NCBI RefSeq assembly: GCF_902497855.1
Contig: NZ_CABVHU010000006.1
Coordinates: 62,001-126,000, forward strand
DNA length: 64,000 bases
Origin: Pseudomonas fluorescens
GTDB taxonomy: Bacteria; Pseudomonadota; Gammaproteobacteria; Pseudomonadales; Pseudomonadaceae
Direction of reading: 5' to 3'
How positions within the stretch are numbered: position 1 is the first letter of the stretch; every line of letters begins with the position of its first letter. The notes under the pieces are model-generated. The model was given only the letters and a program-made list of their open reading frames with translations. It was not told the origin of the DNA and did not search any database. The position numbers and the translations under genes are program-made. Shown in pieces: positions 52,738 to 63,112 of the stretch.

Positions 52738-53505
52738 ATGACCAGCACCCCCCAGCACACCCAGGTCGTCCAAAAGCAATTCGGTGAACAGGCCGCCGCC
52801 TACCTGAGCAGCGCCGTTCACGCTCAAGGCACCGAATTCGCCCTGCTACAGGCTGAACTGGCAGGGCAGGGCGACGCCCGGGTGCTGGACCTCGGCTGCG
52901 GCGCCGGTCACGTGAGTTTTCACGTGGCCTCGCTGGTCAAGGAAGTGGTGGCCTACGACCTGTCCCAGCAGATGCTGGATGTAGTCGCAGCCGCCGCTGT
53001 CGACCGTGGCCTGAGCAACGTGACCACGGTCAACGGTGCCGCCGAGCGCCTGCCGTTCGCCGATGGCGAGTTCGACTTCGTGTTCAGCCGTTATTCGGCG
53101 CACCATTGGAGCGACCTCGGGCTGGCCCTGCGGGAAGTCCGGCGGGTGCTGAAACCGGGCGGGGTGGCGGCGTTCGTCGACGTGTTGTCACCGGGCAGTC
53201 CGCTGTTCGACACTTACCTGCAAAGCGTCGAAGTGCTGCGCGACACCAGCCATGTGCGCGATTATTCTGCCGGCGAGTGGTTGCGCCAGGTCAGCGAAGC
53301 GGGGTTGCATACCCGCAGCACCACGCGCCAACGCTTGCGACTGGAGTACACCAGCTGGGTCGAGCGCATGCGCACGCCGCCAGTGATGCGCGCCGCGATC
53401 CGCGAGTTGCAGCAGTCGATGGGCAATGAAGTGCGCGAATATTTTGAGATTGAGGCCGATGGTTCGTTCAGTACCGATGTACTGGTGCTGATGGCCGAAC
53501 GCTAA
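52738..53505 (+). CDS. Class I SAM-dependent methyltransferase
   Basis: A 255-residue protein preceded by AAAAAGGAAG. Motif I is VLDLGCGAGHVSFHVA, and motif II/III FDFVFSRYSAHHW and VLKPGGVAAFVDV are present. This is the UbiE/Coq5-type small-molecule methyltransferase fold. It sits between leuD and leuB in the same direction, an order common in Pseudomonas, though no link to leucine synthesis is known. The substrate is unknown. Confidence 0.85.
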   Translation: MTSTPQHTQVVQKQFGEQAAAYLSSAVHAQGTEFALLQAELAGQGDARVLDLGCGAGHVSFHVASLVKEVVAYDLSQQMLDVVAAAAVDRGLSNVTTVNGAAERLPFADGEFDFVFSRYSAHHWSDLGLALREVRRVLKPGGVAAFVDVLSPGSPLFDTYLQSVEVLRDTSHVRDYSAGEWLRQVSEAGLHTRSTTRQRLRLEYTSWVERMRTPPVMRAAIRELQQSMGNEVREYFEIEADGSFSTDVLVLMAER

Positions 53506-53584
53506 GCGCTGAGCGATAGCCGCTGAACGATAGAATTTTTCCGGGTGTGCCTAAGGGCGCACCGACTGATGACATGAGGAAAGC

Positions 53585-54667
<1,083 letters not shown>

Positions 54668-54736
54668 TCTCTTGGGCCCGCTGCCACTTTCGCTCATGAA
54701 AGCAGCGGCCCACTTTTTAAAGAAGGTGTAGTTGCG

Positions 54737-55849
54737 ATGAAACGTGTAGGTCTGATCGGTTGGCGCGGTATGGTCGGTTCCGTGCTCATGCAGCGGATGC
54801 TGGAAGAGCAGGATTTCGATCTTATCGAGCCGGTGTTTTTCACCACTTCCAATGTCGGTGGCCAAGGCCCGTCCGTGGGCAAGGACATTGCTCCGCTCAA
54901 GGACGCTTACAGCATTGAAGAGCTGAAAACCCTCGACGTGATTCTGACGTGCCAGGGTGGCGACTACACCAGCGAAGTCTTCCCCAAACTGCGTGAAGCC
55001 GGCTGGCAGGGCTACTGGATCGACGCCGCTTCCAGCCTGCGCATGCAGGATGACGCGGTGATCGTGCTGGACCCGGTGAACCGCAAGGTCATCGACCAGC
55101 AGCTCGACGCGGGCACCAAGAACTACATCGGCGGCAACTGCACCGTCAGCCTGATGCTGATGGGCCTGGGCGGTCTGTTCGAAGCCGGTCTGGTGGAGTG
55201 GATGAGCGCCATGACCTATCAGGCGGCCTCCGGTGCCGGCGCGCAGAACATGCGTGAACTGATCAAGCAGATGGGCGCGACCCACGCCGCTGTCGCCGAT
55301 CAACTGGCTGACCCGGCCAGCGCCATCCTCGACATCGACCGCCGTGTCGCCGACGCCATGCGCAGCGACGCGTACCCGACCGAAAACTTCGGCGTACCGC
55401 TGGCCGGCAGCCTGATCCCGTGGATCGACAAGGAACTGCCGAACGGCCAGAGCCGCGAAGAGTGGAAGGCCCAGGCCGAGACCAACAAGATTCTCGGTCG
55501 CTTCAAGAGCCCGATCCCGGTGGACGGCATCTGCGTGCGCATCGGCGCCATGCGCTGCCACAGCCAGGCGCTGACCATCAAGCTGAACAAAGACGTGCCG
55601 ATCGCCGACATCGAAGGGCTGATCAGCCAGCACAACCCTTGGGTCAAGCTGGTGCCGAACAGCCGCGAAGCCAGCATTCAGGAACTGAGCCCGACGAAAG
55701 TCACCGGCACCCTGAACGTACCGGTCGGCCGTCTGCGCAAGTTGAACATGGGCACGCAGTACGTCGGCGCGTTCACCGTCGGCGACCAACTGTTGTGGGG
55801 CGCGGCTGAACCGCTGCGTCGCATGCTGCGGATCCTGCTCGAGCGTTGA
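54737..55849 (+). CDS. asd: Aspartate-semialdehyde dehydrogenase
   Basis: A 370-residue enzyme preceded by AGAAGG. The NADP motif is [18 protein letters not shown], the catalytic Cys135 is in [11 protein letters not shown], and the catalytic His is in [14 protein letters not shown]. It makes aspartate 4-semialdehyde for lysine, methionine, threonine and diaminopimelate. The size and VSLML pattern are those of the Gram-negative enzyme. A hairpin terminator follows. Confidence 0.97.
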   Translation: MKRVGLIGWRGMVGSVLMQRMLEEQDFDLIEPVFFTTSNVGGQGPSVGKDIAPLKDAYSIEELKTLDVILTCQGGDYTSEVFPKLREAGWQGYWIDAASSLRMQDDAVIVLDPVNRKVIDQQLDAGTKNYIGGNCTVSLMLMGLGGLFEAGLVEWMSAMTYQAASGAGAQNMRELIKQMGATHAAVADQLADPASAILDIDRRVADAMRSDAYPTENFGVPLAGSLIPWIDKELPNGQSREEWKAQAETNKILGRFKSPIPVDGICVRIGAMRCHSQALTIKLNKDVPIADIEGLISQHNPWVKLVPNSREASIQELSPTKVTGTLNVPVGRLRKLNMGTQYVGAFTVGDQLLWGAAEPLRRMLRILLER

Positions 55850-55868
55850 TCGATTGAAGCAATGAAAG

Positions 55869-55902
55869 AACCCGTGCCTTGAAAGAGGTGCGGGTTTTTT
55901 TT
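55869..55902 (+). terminator. Terminator after asd
   Basis: AACCCG-tg-CCTT and AGG-tg-CGGGTT arms with a GAAAG-type loop and a run of eight T. It lies 20 bases after the asd stop. Confidence 0.8.
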
Positions 55903-55909
55903 GCCTGCC

Positions 55910-56022
55910 GATCGTTCCCACGCTCCGCGTGGGAACGTATCCCGTGACGCTCCGCGTCACTGCCTCAACAGCGGACGCAGAGCGTCCATGGCGGCATTCC
56001 CACGCAGAGCGTGGGAACGATC
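55910..56022. repeat. Composite inverted repeat of the GTTCCCACGC type
   Basis: Outer units GATCGTTCCCACGCTC (55910) and GAGCGTGGGAACGATC (to 56022) face each other. Between them are CGTGACGCTCCGCGTCACTG and GCGGACGCAGAGCGTCC, each a small hairpin. This four-part element is a known style of Pseudomonas intergenic repeat, distinct from the REP units. Confidence 0.8.
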
Positions 56023-56098
56023 AGGGTGGGGCGTGAATTGCCTGCACGCCACCCACCCGGTAAAGTGCCGCTCCCCCCGTTTCGCCAGAGGTAAAACC

Positions 56099-57109
56099 AT
56101 GAGCCAGTCCTTTGATATTGCCGTGATCGGCGCCACCGGTACTGTCGGCGAAACGCTGGTGCAGATTCTCGAAGAGCGCGACTTCCCGGTCGGCAACCTG
56201 CACCTGCTGGCCAGCAGCGAATCGGCCGGGCATTCGGTGCCGTATCGCGGCAAGAACGTGCGGGTGCGGGAAGTCGATGAGTTCGACTTCAGCAAGGTCC
56301 AGCTGGTGTTCTTCGCCGCCGGCCCGGCGGTCACCCTGAGTTTCGCCTCGCGCGCTACCGCCGCCGGTTGTTCGCTGATCGACCTGTCGGGCGCCTTGCC
56401 GGCCGATCAGGCGCCGCAGGTGGTGCCGGAAGCCAATGCACAGGTGCTGGCCGGTTTGAAAAAGCCCTTCCAGGTCAGCAGCCCAAGCCCGTCGGCCACC
56501 GCGCTGGCCGTGGTGCTGGCGCCATTGCTAGGTTTGCTCGACCTGCAGCGCATCCACCTGACCGCTGCTTTGGCGGTCTCGGCCCAAGGTCGCGAAGCCG
56601 TGACCGAGCTGGCCCGGCAAACCGCCGAGCTGCTCAATGTGCGCCCGCTGGAACCGACGTTCTTCGATCGGCAGATGGCCTTCAACCTGCTGGCGCAAGT
56701 CGGCAAGCCGGATGAACAAGGCCATACGCTGCTGGAAAAACGCCTGGTGCGCGAACTGCGCCAGGTCATGGCCCTACCGGCATTGAAGATTTCGGTCACG
56801 TGCATTCAAGCCCCGGTGTTTTTTGGCGATAGCTTCAGTGTGACCTTGCAGTCGGCGAGCGACATCGACCTGGGGAAAGTCAACGCCGCCCTGGAAGACG
56901 CCCCGGGCATCGAACTGGTGGAAGCCGGCGATTATCCGACGCCGGTCGGCGATGCGGTCGGGCAGGACGTGGTCTACGTTGGTCGGGTTCGTCATGGAAT
57001 CGACGACCTGTCGGAACTAAATGTGTGGCTGACGTCAGATAACGTGCGCAAAGGCGCGGCGCTCAACGCTGTGCAGGTGGCTGAATTGTTGATAAAACAA
57101 TTTGTGTAA
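56099..57109 (+). CDS. Aspartate-semialdehyde dehydrogenase-like protein lacking the catalytic Cys (Usg-like)
   Basis: A 336-residue paralogue of Asd. The start at 56099 follows AGAGG; the frame to 55901 is repeat sequence. The NAD motif FDIAVIGATGTVGETLVQ is intact, but the active-site stretch reads SSPSPSATALAV, with Pro131 where NCSTIQ-type enzymes have Cys. The catalytic His region (TCIQAPVFFGDSF) also departs from the enzyme. It is therefore likely non-catalytic, as for Usg proteins that lie between asd and fimV or truA in other gammaproteobacteria. The role is unknown. Confidence 0.8.
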   Translation: MSQSFDIAVIGATGTVGETLVQILEERDFPVGNLHLLASSESAGHSVPYRGKNVRVREVDEFDFSKVQLVFFAAGPAVTLSFASRATAAGCSLIDLSGALPADQAPQVVPEANAQVLAGLKKPFQVSSPSPSATALAVVLAPLLGLLDLQRIHLTAALAVSAQGREAVTELARQTAELLNVRPLEPTFFDRQMAFNLLAQVGKPDEQGHTLLEKRLVRELRQVMALPALKISVTCIQAPVFFGDSFSVTLQSASDIDLGKVNAALEDAPGIELVEAGDYPTPVGDAVGQDVVYVGRVRHGIDDLSELNVWLTSDNVRKGAALNAVQVAELLIKQFV

Positions 57110-57317
57110 AAGATACTTGGCAACAATTTTTCCAAGGGTTCCAGCCAACGCTATGCTTGGTCCGGACTGCTGAAGGCAAGCCTCCCTGCGGGGCTTTCCA
57201 CGGCATGAATGAAACGATCGCGCGCGACGACTCCTCGTTGCCGCGCGCAATGCCTTGCGGCAGCGACTATCAACACCTTCTCGCTGGCCGAGGAATGTTC
57301 AAACAAAGGATGAGGCT
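57110..57317. promoter_or_regulatory. fimV upstream region
   Basis: A 208-base gap carrying an imperfect hairpin CTTGG-n-CCAAG (57116-57137) right after the Usg-like gene and the fimV promoter. A ribosome-site region AAAGGATGAGG precedes fimV. No classical promoter could be assigned. Confidence 0.35.
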
Positions 57318-60086
57318 ATGGTTCAAGTTCGCAAACTGGTGTTAGCAATAGCGGCCGCCTCGGCGCTGTCCTCCGGTGTGGCGCATGCGCTCGGGCTTGG
57401 GGAACTGACCCTGAAATCGACGCTGGACCAGCCGCTGGTGGCGGAAATCGAATTGCTCGACGTCAAGGAACTCACCGCTGCCGACGTGGTGCCGAGCCTG
57501 GCTTCGCCGGAAGAATTCGCCAAGGCCGGGGTCGACCGCCAGGCGTTTCTCAACGACCTGAGCTTTACCCCCGTGCTCAACCCCAGCGGTAAAAGCATCC
57601 TGCGTGTGACGTCCAGCAAGCCCCTGTCCGAACCGATGGTGAAATTCCTGGTTCAGGTCATGTGGCCCAACGGTCGCCTGCTGCGCGATTACAGCGTGCT
57701 GCTCGACCCGTCCAAATTCTCGCCGCAGACCGCCGATGCGGCTGCGCAGCCGGCGCCGACGTCAGCCGTCACCGCCCCCGTGACCGGTGCCACCGAACCT
57801 GGCCAATACACCACCACGCCACGGGACACCCTGTGGGAAATCGCAGCGAAGGCGCGCAATGGCGGCTCGGTCCAGCAAACCATGCTGGCCATCCAGGCGC
57901 TGAACCCGGATGCCTTCATCGGCGGCAACATCAACCGCCTGAAAACCGGTCAGGTATTGCGGCTGCCGGATCAGGCGCAAAGCACCCAACTGCCGCAGCG
58001 CGAAGCCATTGCCGTAGTGGCCGCGCAGAACACGGCATGGCGCCAGGGCCGGCGCTATGTGCCGAAGGCCGGGGCAGGGCAGCAGCAACTCGATGCCACC
58101 AACCGTCCGCGTGGCGATGGCACGGCTGCGCAACCCGCCAGGGACAATTTGAGCCTGGTGTCTGCCGAGACCGGGAAGGCCGGCAAAGGTGTCGCAGGCG
58201 ACGCCAAGGCCTTGAACAACAAGCTGGCCATGACTCAGGAAAACCTCGACACGACCCGTCGTGACAACGAGGAACTGAAAAGCCGCATGACCGATCTGCA
58301 AAGTCAGCTGGACAAGCTGCAGCGCCTGATCGAACTGAAGAACAATCAACTGGCCAGGTTGCAGGCCGAAGGCGCCGCGGACGCTCCTGTTGATGCGGCA
58401 GCCGCTGCGGCGATTTCCGCTGAACTGACGGCCGATCCTGCGGCGGCGCCTGGGCAAGCGAATGCCGATACCCCGGTGGCAGCGCCTGGGCAAGCGGATG
58501 CGGCCATACCTGCATCCGAGGCAACCCCGGCTGCAACCGAGACCACCCCGGCACCGGGCGAAACGCCAGTGGAGCCGACGCCGGCAGCGTCCGACGAACA
58601 GAAATTCAACGAACTGTTGACCAATCCGGCACTGCTGGGGCTGGTGGGTGGCGGGGCCGTGGTGCTGCTGCTGTTGCTGCTGTTGCTGGCTCGTCGCCGC
58701 AAAGCGCAGCAAGAAGCCGAGAAACATGTACGCATGGCCCGGGAACTCGCCGAAGAGCAGCAAAACCCTGCCGAACAGGATCAGTTGGAAGACAGCTTCG
58801 AAGGCCTGGAAGTACCGCCGCCGAGTGTCAAGCTCAATACCGCGCCAGCGCCAGATCCAGCTCCGGTACCAGCTCCAACTCCAGCTCCAACTCCAGCGCC
58901 TGCGCGCGCTCCGCTGATTGTTCCGGTCGTGGTCACGCCGCCGATTGCCGCGCCACTGGTATCGCCGGCTGTCGATCGCCACGATGACGATGTACTGCGC
59001 AAGGCGCATACGCATTTTGCCGCCGGTCGCCTGAACCAGGCTGCCGCACTGCTTGAAGACAGCATCAAATATGAGCCGCAACGCAGTGACCTGCGCCTGA
59101 AGCTGATGGAAGTCTACGGCCAGCAGGGCATCCGTGACGCGTTTGTCGCCCAGGAACGCCAACTGGTGGCCAATGGCGAGAACTTTGCCCGGGTCGAACA
59201 GCTGAAAAACCGCTTCCCGGCCATGGCCCTCGCAGCCGGGGGCGGTATCGCCGCTGCCTCCATGGCGGCCGAGTTGGACGCGCAATACCTCAGGGAGTTG
59301 CTGCTGGACGAACCGCAGGCGCCAGCGGTGCCCGATGACTTCGACAGTGCTTTCGACCTGAGTCTGGCTGAGCCACAAAGTCCTGCGGCGGCGCCAGCGG
59401 TGCCCGATGACTTCGACAGTGCCTTCGATCTGAGTCTGGATGAGCCGCAAAGCCCTGCGGCGGCACCGGTTGCACCGGCACCGGCACCGGATACTGTGGC
59501 CGAACTGGATGATTTTCCGCTGGAAGACGACTTGAGCTTCGGGTCGGTGTTGCAACAGCAGACTGAAGCCAGGGAAAACCTCGACGACCTGTCGGACTTC
59601 GATCTGGACATGGACCTCGGTGGCGATGCGTCGCCGGCGATCCTGGCCGAAGACGATTTCCTGTTGAGCCTGGATGACGAGGTCAAGGATGCGGCCGTTG
59701 CTCCAGCGCCGGCCGCTCCGGCCCCGGACGATCTCGAGTTGCCGGCCGACTTCGACCTGTCCCTGGCCGATGAAATGGACGCCCCTGCCGCTCCGGAAAC
59801 CTTTGCCGCCGACCTGAGCGATGTCAACGCCGAGCTCGACCGTCTGTCGCAGAGCCTTGGCGAGCCGACCTTCACCGCGCAAGACGCCTTGGCCTCAGCG
59901 GATGACGAGCCGGAATTCGACTTCCTTTCCGGCGCCGACGAAGTCGCCACCAAGCTCGACCTGGCCCAGGCCTACATCGACATGGGCGATGCCGATGGTG
60001 CACGGGATATCCTCAACGAGGTGGTGACCGAGGGTGACGCAGGCCAGAAGGATGAAGCCAAGGAACTGCTTTCGCGCCTGGCTTGA
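57318..60086 (+). CDS. fimV: FimV-type pilus/polarity protein
   Basis: A 922-residue inner-membrane protein. A signal peptide covers residues 1-25 (KLVLAIAAASALSSGVAHA). A LysM-type domain lies at about 155-220 (YTTTPRDTLWEIAAKAR; NINRLKTGQVLRLP). A coiled coil follows at about 300-345 (NEELKSRMTDLQSQLDKLQ). One membrane segment is at about 440-460 (LVGGGAVVLLLLLLLLARRR). The cytoplasmic part is acidic and Pro/Ala-rich and ends in the FimV motif KLDLAQAYIDMGDADGARDI. It organises polar type IV pili and twitching. A 24-residue tandem duplication lies at 59319-59462. Confidence 0.9.
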   Translation: MVQVRKLVLAIAAASALSSGVAHALGLGELTLKSTLDQPLVAEIELLDVKELTAADVVPSLASPEEFAKAGVDRQAFLNDLSFTPVLNPSGKSILRVTSSKPLSEPMVKFLVQVMWPNGRLLRDYSVLLDPSKFSPQTADAAAQPAPTSAVTAPVTGATEPGQYTTTPRDTLWEIAAKARNGGSVQQTMLAIQALNPDAFIGGNINRLKTGQVLRLPDQAQSTQLPQREAIAVVAAQNTAWRQGRRYVPKAGAGQQQLDATNRPRGDGTAAQPARDNLSLVSAETGKAGKGVAGDAKALNNKLAMTQENLDTTRRDNEELKSRMTDLQSQLDKLQRLIELKNNQLARLQAEGAADAPVDAAAAAAISAELTADPAAAPGQANADTPVAAPGQADAAIPASEATPAATETTPAPGETPVEPTPAASDEQKFNELLTNPALLGLVGGGAVVLLLLLLLLARRRKAQQEAEKHVRMARELAEEQQNPAEQDQLEDSFEGLEVPPPSVKLNTAPAPDPAPVPAPTPAPTPAPARAPLIVPVVVTPPIAAPLVSPAVDRHDDDVLRKAHTHFAAGRLNQAAALLEDSIKYEPQRSDLRLKLMEVYGQQGIRDAFVAQERQLVANGENFARVEQLKNRFPAMALAAGGGIAAASMAAELDAQYLRELLLDEPQAPAVPDDFDSAFDLSLAEPQSPAAAPAVPDDFDSAFDLSLDEPQSPAAAPVAPAPAPDTVAELDDFPLEDDLSFGSVLQQQTEARENLDDLSDFDLDMDLGGDASPAILAEDDFLLSLDDEVKDAAVAPAPAAPAPDDLELPADFDLSLADEMDAPAAPETFAADLSDVNAELDRLSQSLGEPTFTAQDALASADDEPEFDFLSGADEVATKLDLAQAYIDMGDADGARDILNEVVTEGDAGQKDEAKELLSRLA
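59319..59462 (+). repeat. Two 72-base tandem repeats inside fimV
   Basis: Units at 59319-59390 and 59391-59462 encode two nearly identical 24-residue blocks (VPDDFDSAFDLSL, then EPQSPAAAPA). The copies differ at a few third positions and one residue (LAEP against LDEP). The repeat stays in frame and lengthens the acidic linker. Confidence 0.85.
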
Positions 60087-60109
60087 TTGGTTAGCATGGC
60101 TTGAACAGA

Positions 60110-60139
60110 ACGGCAGCCCATTGGGGCTGCCGTTTTTGT
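60110..60139 (+). terminator. Terminator after fimV
   Basis: ACGGCAGCCCAT and GGGGCTGCCGTTTTTGTT arms around a TT loop, 24 bases after the fimV stop. Confidence 0.85.
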
Positions 60140-60172
60140 TTGCGGGTGATGAGATGGCGACTGTCAGGCCGC

Positions 60173-60310
60173 CATCGCGAGCAGGCTCGCTCCCACATTG
60201 GATCGGGGTTGCCTGCATGTGTGTTTGACACAAATCCTCTGTGGATAGGGGTTGCCTGCATCATGTGTGTTTGACACAAATCCCCTGTGGGAGCGAGCCT
60301 GCTCGCGAAG
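60173..60310. repeat. REP pair enclosing a 40-base direct repeat
   Basis: REP units at 60173-60197 and 60286-60310 (core GCGAGCAGGCTCGC) face each other. Inside are two copies of a tract starting GGGGTTGCCTGCAT and ending TTTGACACAAATCC (60205-60239 and 60248-60281). The second has a 3-base insertion, showing local duplication within the element. Confidence 0.85.
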
Positions 60311-60439
60311 AGGCCCTCACATTCAACACGCTATCAACGGTTGCACTGGCGTCCCGGAGCCGCGGCCTTATAATGCCCGCCTTTGCGTACATCAGCAGGC
60401 TGTCACTCCTTGGCAAATATAGATAACCCGGCCGCCGAA

Positions 60440-61264
60440 ATGGCGGCCGACGGCTTTTTCCGGATCGCGTTGGGCGTTGAATACAAGGGCTCGCGTTATC
60501 GCGGCTGGCAGCGCCAGGCCTCTGGCGTGCTCACCGTGCAGGAAACCCTCGAAAAGGCCCTGTCCAAAGTCGCCGATTCACCCGTGTCGCTGCTCTGCGC
60601 CGGACGCACCGATGCCGGTGTGCATGCCTGCGGGCAGGTGGTGCACTTCGACACGCCCGTCGAGCGCTCGCTGAAAGCCTGGGTCATGGGCGCCAACATC
60701 AACTTGCCCCACGACGTCAGCGTCAGCTGGGCCAAGGTCATGCCGGCGCATTTCCATGCGCGCTTCAAGGCCATCGCCCGGCGCTATCGCTATGTGATCT
60801 ACAACGATCAGATCCGTCCGGCGCACATGAATGACGAAGTCACCTGGAACCACCGCCCGCTCGACGTCGAGCGCATGGCCGAGGCGGCGCAGTACCTGGT
60901 CGGCACCCATGATTTCAGCGCTTTCCGCGCCGGTCAGTGCCAGGCCAAGTCGCCGATCAAGGAGCTGCATCACCTGCGGGTCACCCGTCACGGCAAGATG
61001 ATCGTGCTGGACATCCGCGCCAGTGCCTTCCTGCACCATATGGTGCGCAACATCGCCGGGGTGCTGATGACCATCGGTGCCGGCGAGCGCCCGGTCGAGT
61101 GGATGAAAGAGGTCCTGGAAAGCCGCATTCGCCGCTCCGGCGGGGTGACGGCGCACCCGTTCGGCTTGTACCTGGTGCAGGTCGAGTACCGCGACGAGTT
61201 CCAATTGCCCGAGCGTTACATCGGGCCGCACTTCTTGACCGGCTTCTCGGAACTTGACGGCTGA
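60440..61264 (+). CDS. truA: tRNA pseudouridine(38-40) synthase
   Basis: A 274-residue enzyme from the ATG at 60440, with an alternative TTG at 60410 giving ten more residues (ANIDNPAAE). The catalytic Asp lies in LCAGRTDAGVHACGQ, and the family blocks FHARFKAIARRYRYVIYN and RASAFLHHMVRNIAG are complete. It isomerises uridines 38-40 in the tRNA anticodon stem. Neither start has a strong ribosome site. It precedes trpF, the usual Pseudomonas order. Confidence 0.9.
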   Translation: MAADGFFRIALGVEYKGSRYRGWQRQASGVLTVQETLEKALSKVADSPVSLLCAGRTDAGVHACGQVVHFDTPVERSLKAWVMGANINLPHDVSVSWAKVMPAHFHARFKAIARRYRYVIYNDQIRPAHMNDEVTWNHRPLDVERMAEAAQYLVGTHDFSAFRAGQCQAKSPIKELHHLRVTRHGKMIVLDIRASAFLHHMVRNIAGVLMTIGAGERPVEWMKEVLESRIRRSGGVTAHPFGLYLVQVEYRDEFQLPERYIGPHFLTGFSELDG

Positions 61265-61327
61265 CGCCTTCGAACGCTTTTGTTACCATCCGGGACTTTC
61301 TCGGATTTACCGTGGGGTTGTCTCGAC

Positions 61328-61951
61328 ATGTCGTCCGTTCGCAGCAAGATTTGCGGCATTACCCGCGCGGAAGATGCGTTGGCCGCGGTCGAGGCCGGGG
61401 CCGATGCCCTCGGCTTTGTGTTCTACGCCAAGAGCCCGCGGGCCGTGACGTTTGCGCAGGCGCGCTCGATCATCAAGGCACTGCCGCCGTTCGTGACCAC
61501 CGTGGGCCTGTTCGTCAACGCCAGCCGCTGCGAGTTGGGGGAAATCCTCGACGCCGTGCCGCTGGACCTGTTGCAGTTCCATGGCGACGAAACCGCGGCC
61601 GACTGCGAAGCCTGGCACCGCCCGTACATCAAGGCGCTGCGGGTCAAGGCCGGGGATGACATCGCGGCGGCCTGCGATGCTTTTCCAAGTGCCAGCGGCA
61701 TCCTGCTGGATGCCTACGTCGAAGGCGTACCCGGCGGAACCGGGGAGGCGTTCGACTGGTCTCTGATACCGCAAGGCTTGAGTAAGCCGATTATCCTGGC
61801 GGGCGGGTTGACGCCGGACAACGTTGCCGAGGCCATTGCCCGGGTTCGGCCTTATGCCGTGGATGTCAGCGGCGGGGTAGAGGCGAGCAAAGGGATCAAG
61901 GACCACGCAAAGATTCAAGCGTTTATCAACGCCGTACGTACGAACTCATAG
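61328..61951 (+). CDS. trpF: Phosphoribosylanthranilate isomerase
   Basis: A 207-residue TIM-barrel enzyme. The ATG at 61328 gives the N-terminus [20 protein letters not shown], with the general-base Cys in KICGIT. The catalytic Asp is in [12 protein letters not shown], and LLQFHGDET and [14 protein letters not shown] are typical. It performs the Amadori step of tryptophan synthesis. It is separated from trpAB and linked to accD/folC, as in other Pseudomonas. Confidence 0.95.
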   Translation: MSSVRSKICGITRAEDALAAVEAGADALGFVFYAKSPRAVTFAQARSIIKALPPFVTTVGLFVNASRCELGEILDAVPLDLLQFHGDETAADCEAWHRPYIKALRVKAGDDIAAACDAFPSASGILLDAYVEGVPGGTGEAFDWSLIPQGLSKPIILAGGLTPDNVAEAIARVRPYAVDVSGGVEASKGIKDHAKIQAFINAVRTNS

Positions 61952-62191
61952 GAACTGGCAGGAGCTGGCGTTGATGTGACGGCTGGCAGACTGCCGCCGT
62001 CCACTGCACTGTACAAAAAAGATGCACCTGCACAAAGCAGGCACGGCTGAGGGTGTTTTGGGTTGTACGCAGGTCGCGTCTCGCTGGCCCGGCAATCCAT
62101 CGATCATCGCCGCACACATGAATTTAGCTCAAGGGCATACGCGGGGCTGCGAACCAGAGCGTTCGGGCCGCCGGTACTGGAGAAAGAAAGC
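61952..62191. other. trpF-accD intergenic region
   Basis: A 240-base stretch including the likely accD promoter. A GGAACTGGCAGGAGCTGGC direct-repeat-like patch lies at 61951-61969. No gene or terminator with a T-run was seen. Confidence 0.35.
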
Positions 62192-63112
62192 ATGAGCAAC
62201 TGGTTAGTAGACAAACTGATCCCTTCGATCATGCGTTCCGAGGTCAAGAAGAGCTCGGTGCCTGAAGGTCTGTGGCACAAATGCCCGTCTTGCGAGGCTG
62301 TGCTGTATCGTCCGGAGCTGGAAAAGACCCTGGACGTTTGCCCCAAGTGCAACCACCACATGCGTATCAGCGCCCGCGCGCGCATCGACATCTTCCTCGA
62401 CGTTGAAGGCCGTGCCGAACTGGGTGCGGACCTGGAGCCGGTCGACCGTCTGAAATTCCGCGACGGCAAGAAGTACAAGGATCGCCTGACCGCTGCCCAG
62501 AAGCAGACCGGCGAAAAAGACGCGCTGATCTCCATGAGCGGCTCCCTGCTGGGCATGCCGGTGGTGGTGTCGGCCTTCGAATTCTCCTTCATGGGCGGTT
62601 CGATGGGCGCGATCGTCGGTGAGCGCTTCGTGCGCGCCGCCAACTACGCGCTGGAACACCGTTGCCCGATGATCTGCTTCGCCGCCTCCGGTGGTGCGCG
62701 GATGCAGGAAGCCCTGATCTCGCTGATGCAAATGGCCAAGACCTCCGCGGTACTGGCGCGTCTGCGCGAAGAAGGCATTCCGTTCATCTCCGTACTGACC
62801 GACCCGGTCTACGGCGGCGTTTCCGCCAGCCTGGCGATGCTCGGCGACGTGATCGTCGGTGAGCCCAAAGCCCTGATCGGCTTCGCCGGCCCGCGCGTGA
62901 TCGAGCAGACCGTGCGTGAAAAACTGCCGGAAGGCTTCCAGCGCAGCGAGTTCCTGCTGGAACACGGCGCGATCGACATGATCATTCCCCGCCAGGAGCT
63001 GCGTCCGCGCCTGGGCAACCTGCTGGCACAAATGATGGGCCTGCCGACGCCTACATTCGTCGCCGCCCCCATCGAGCCGATCGTGGTTCCACCGGTGCCT
63101 GCCAACATATGA
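62192..63112 (+). CDS. accD: Acetyl-CoA carboxylase carboxyltransferase subunit beta
   Basis: A 306-residue subunit. The start at 62192 follows GGAGAAAGAAAG; the frame to 62063 is not conserved. An N-terminal zinc ribbon is visible as [20 protein letters not shown], then CNHH. The carboxyltransferase core has [30 protein letters not shown] and [13 protein letters not shown]. With AccA it transfers CO2 from biotin to acetyl-CoA for fatty-acid synthesis. Its stop overlaps the folC start by ATGA. Confidence 0.97.
   Translation: MSNWLVDKLIPSIMRSEVKKSSVPEGLWHKCPSCEAVLYRPELEKTLDVCPKCNHHMRISARARIDIFLDVEGRAELGADLEPVDRLKFRDGKKYKDRLTAAQKQTGEKDALISMSGSLLGMPVVVSAFEFSFMGGSMGAIVGERFVRAANYALEHRCPMICFAASGGARMQEALISLMQMAKTSAVLARLREEGIPFISVLTDPVYGGVSASLAMLGDVIVGEPKALIGFAGPRVIEQTVREKLPEGFQRSEFLLEHGAIDMIIPRQELRPRLGNLLAQMMGLPTPTFVAAPIEPIVVPPVPANI

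Noticed and set aside
57762..59882. 706-codon open frame opposite fimV
   Set aside because: Arg/Gln-rich shadow of the repetitive fimV sequence, with no start signal.
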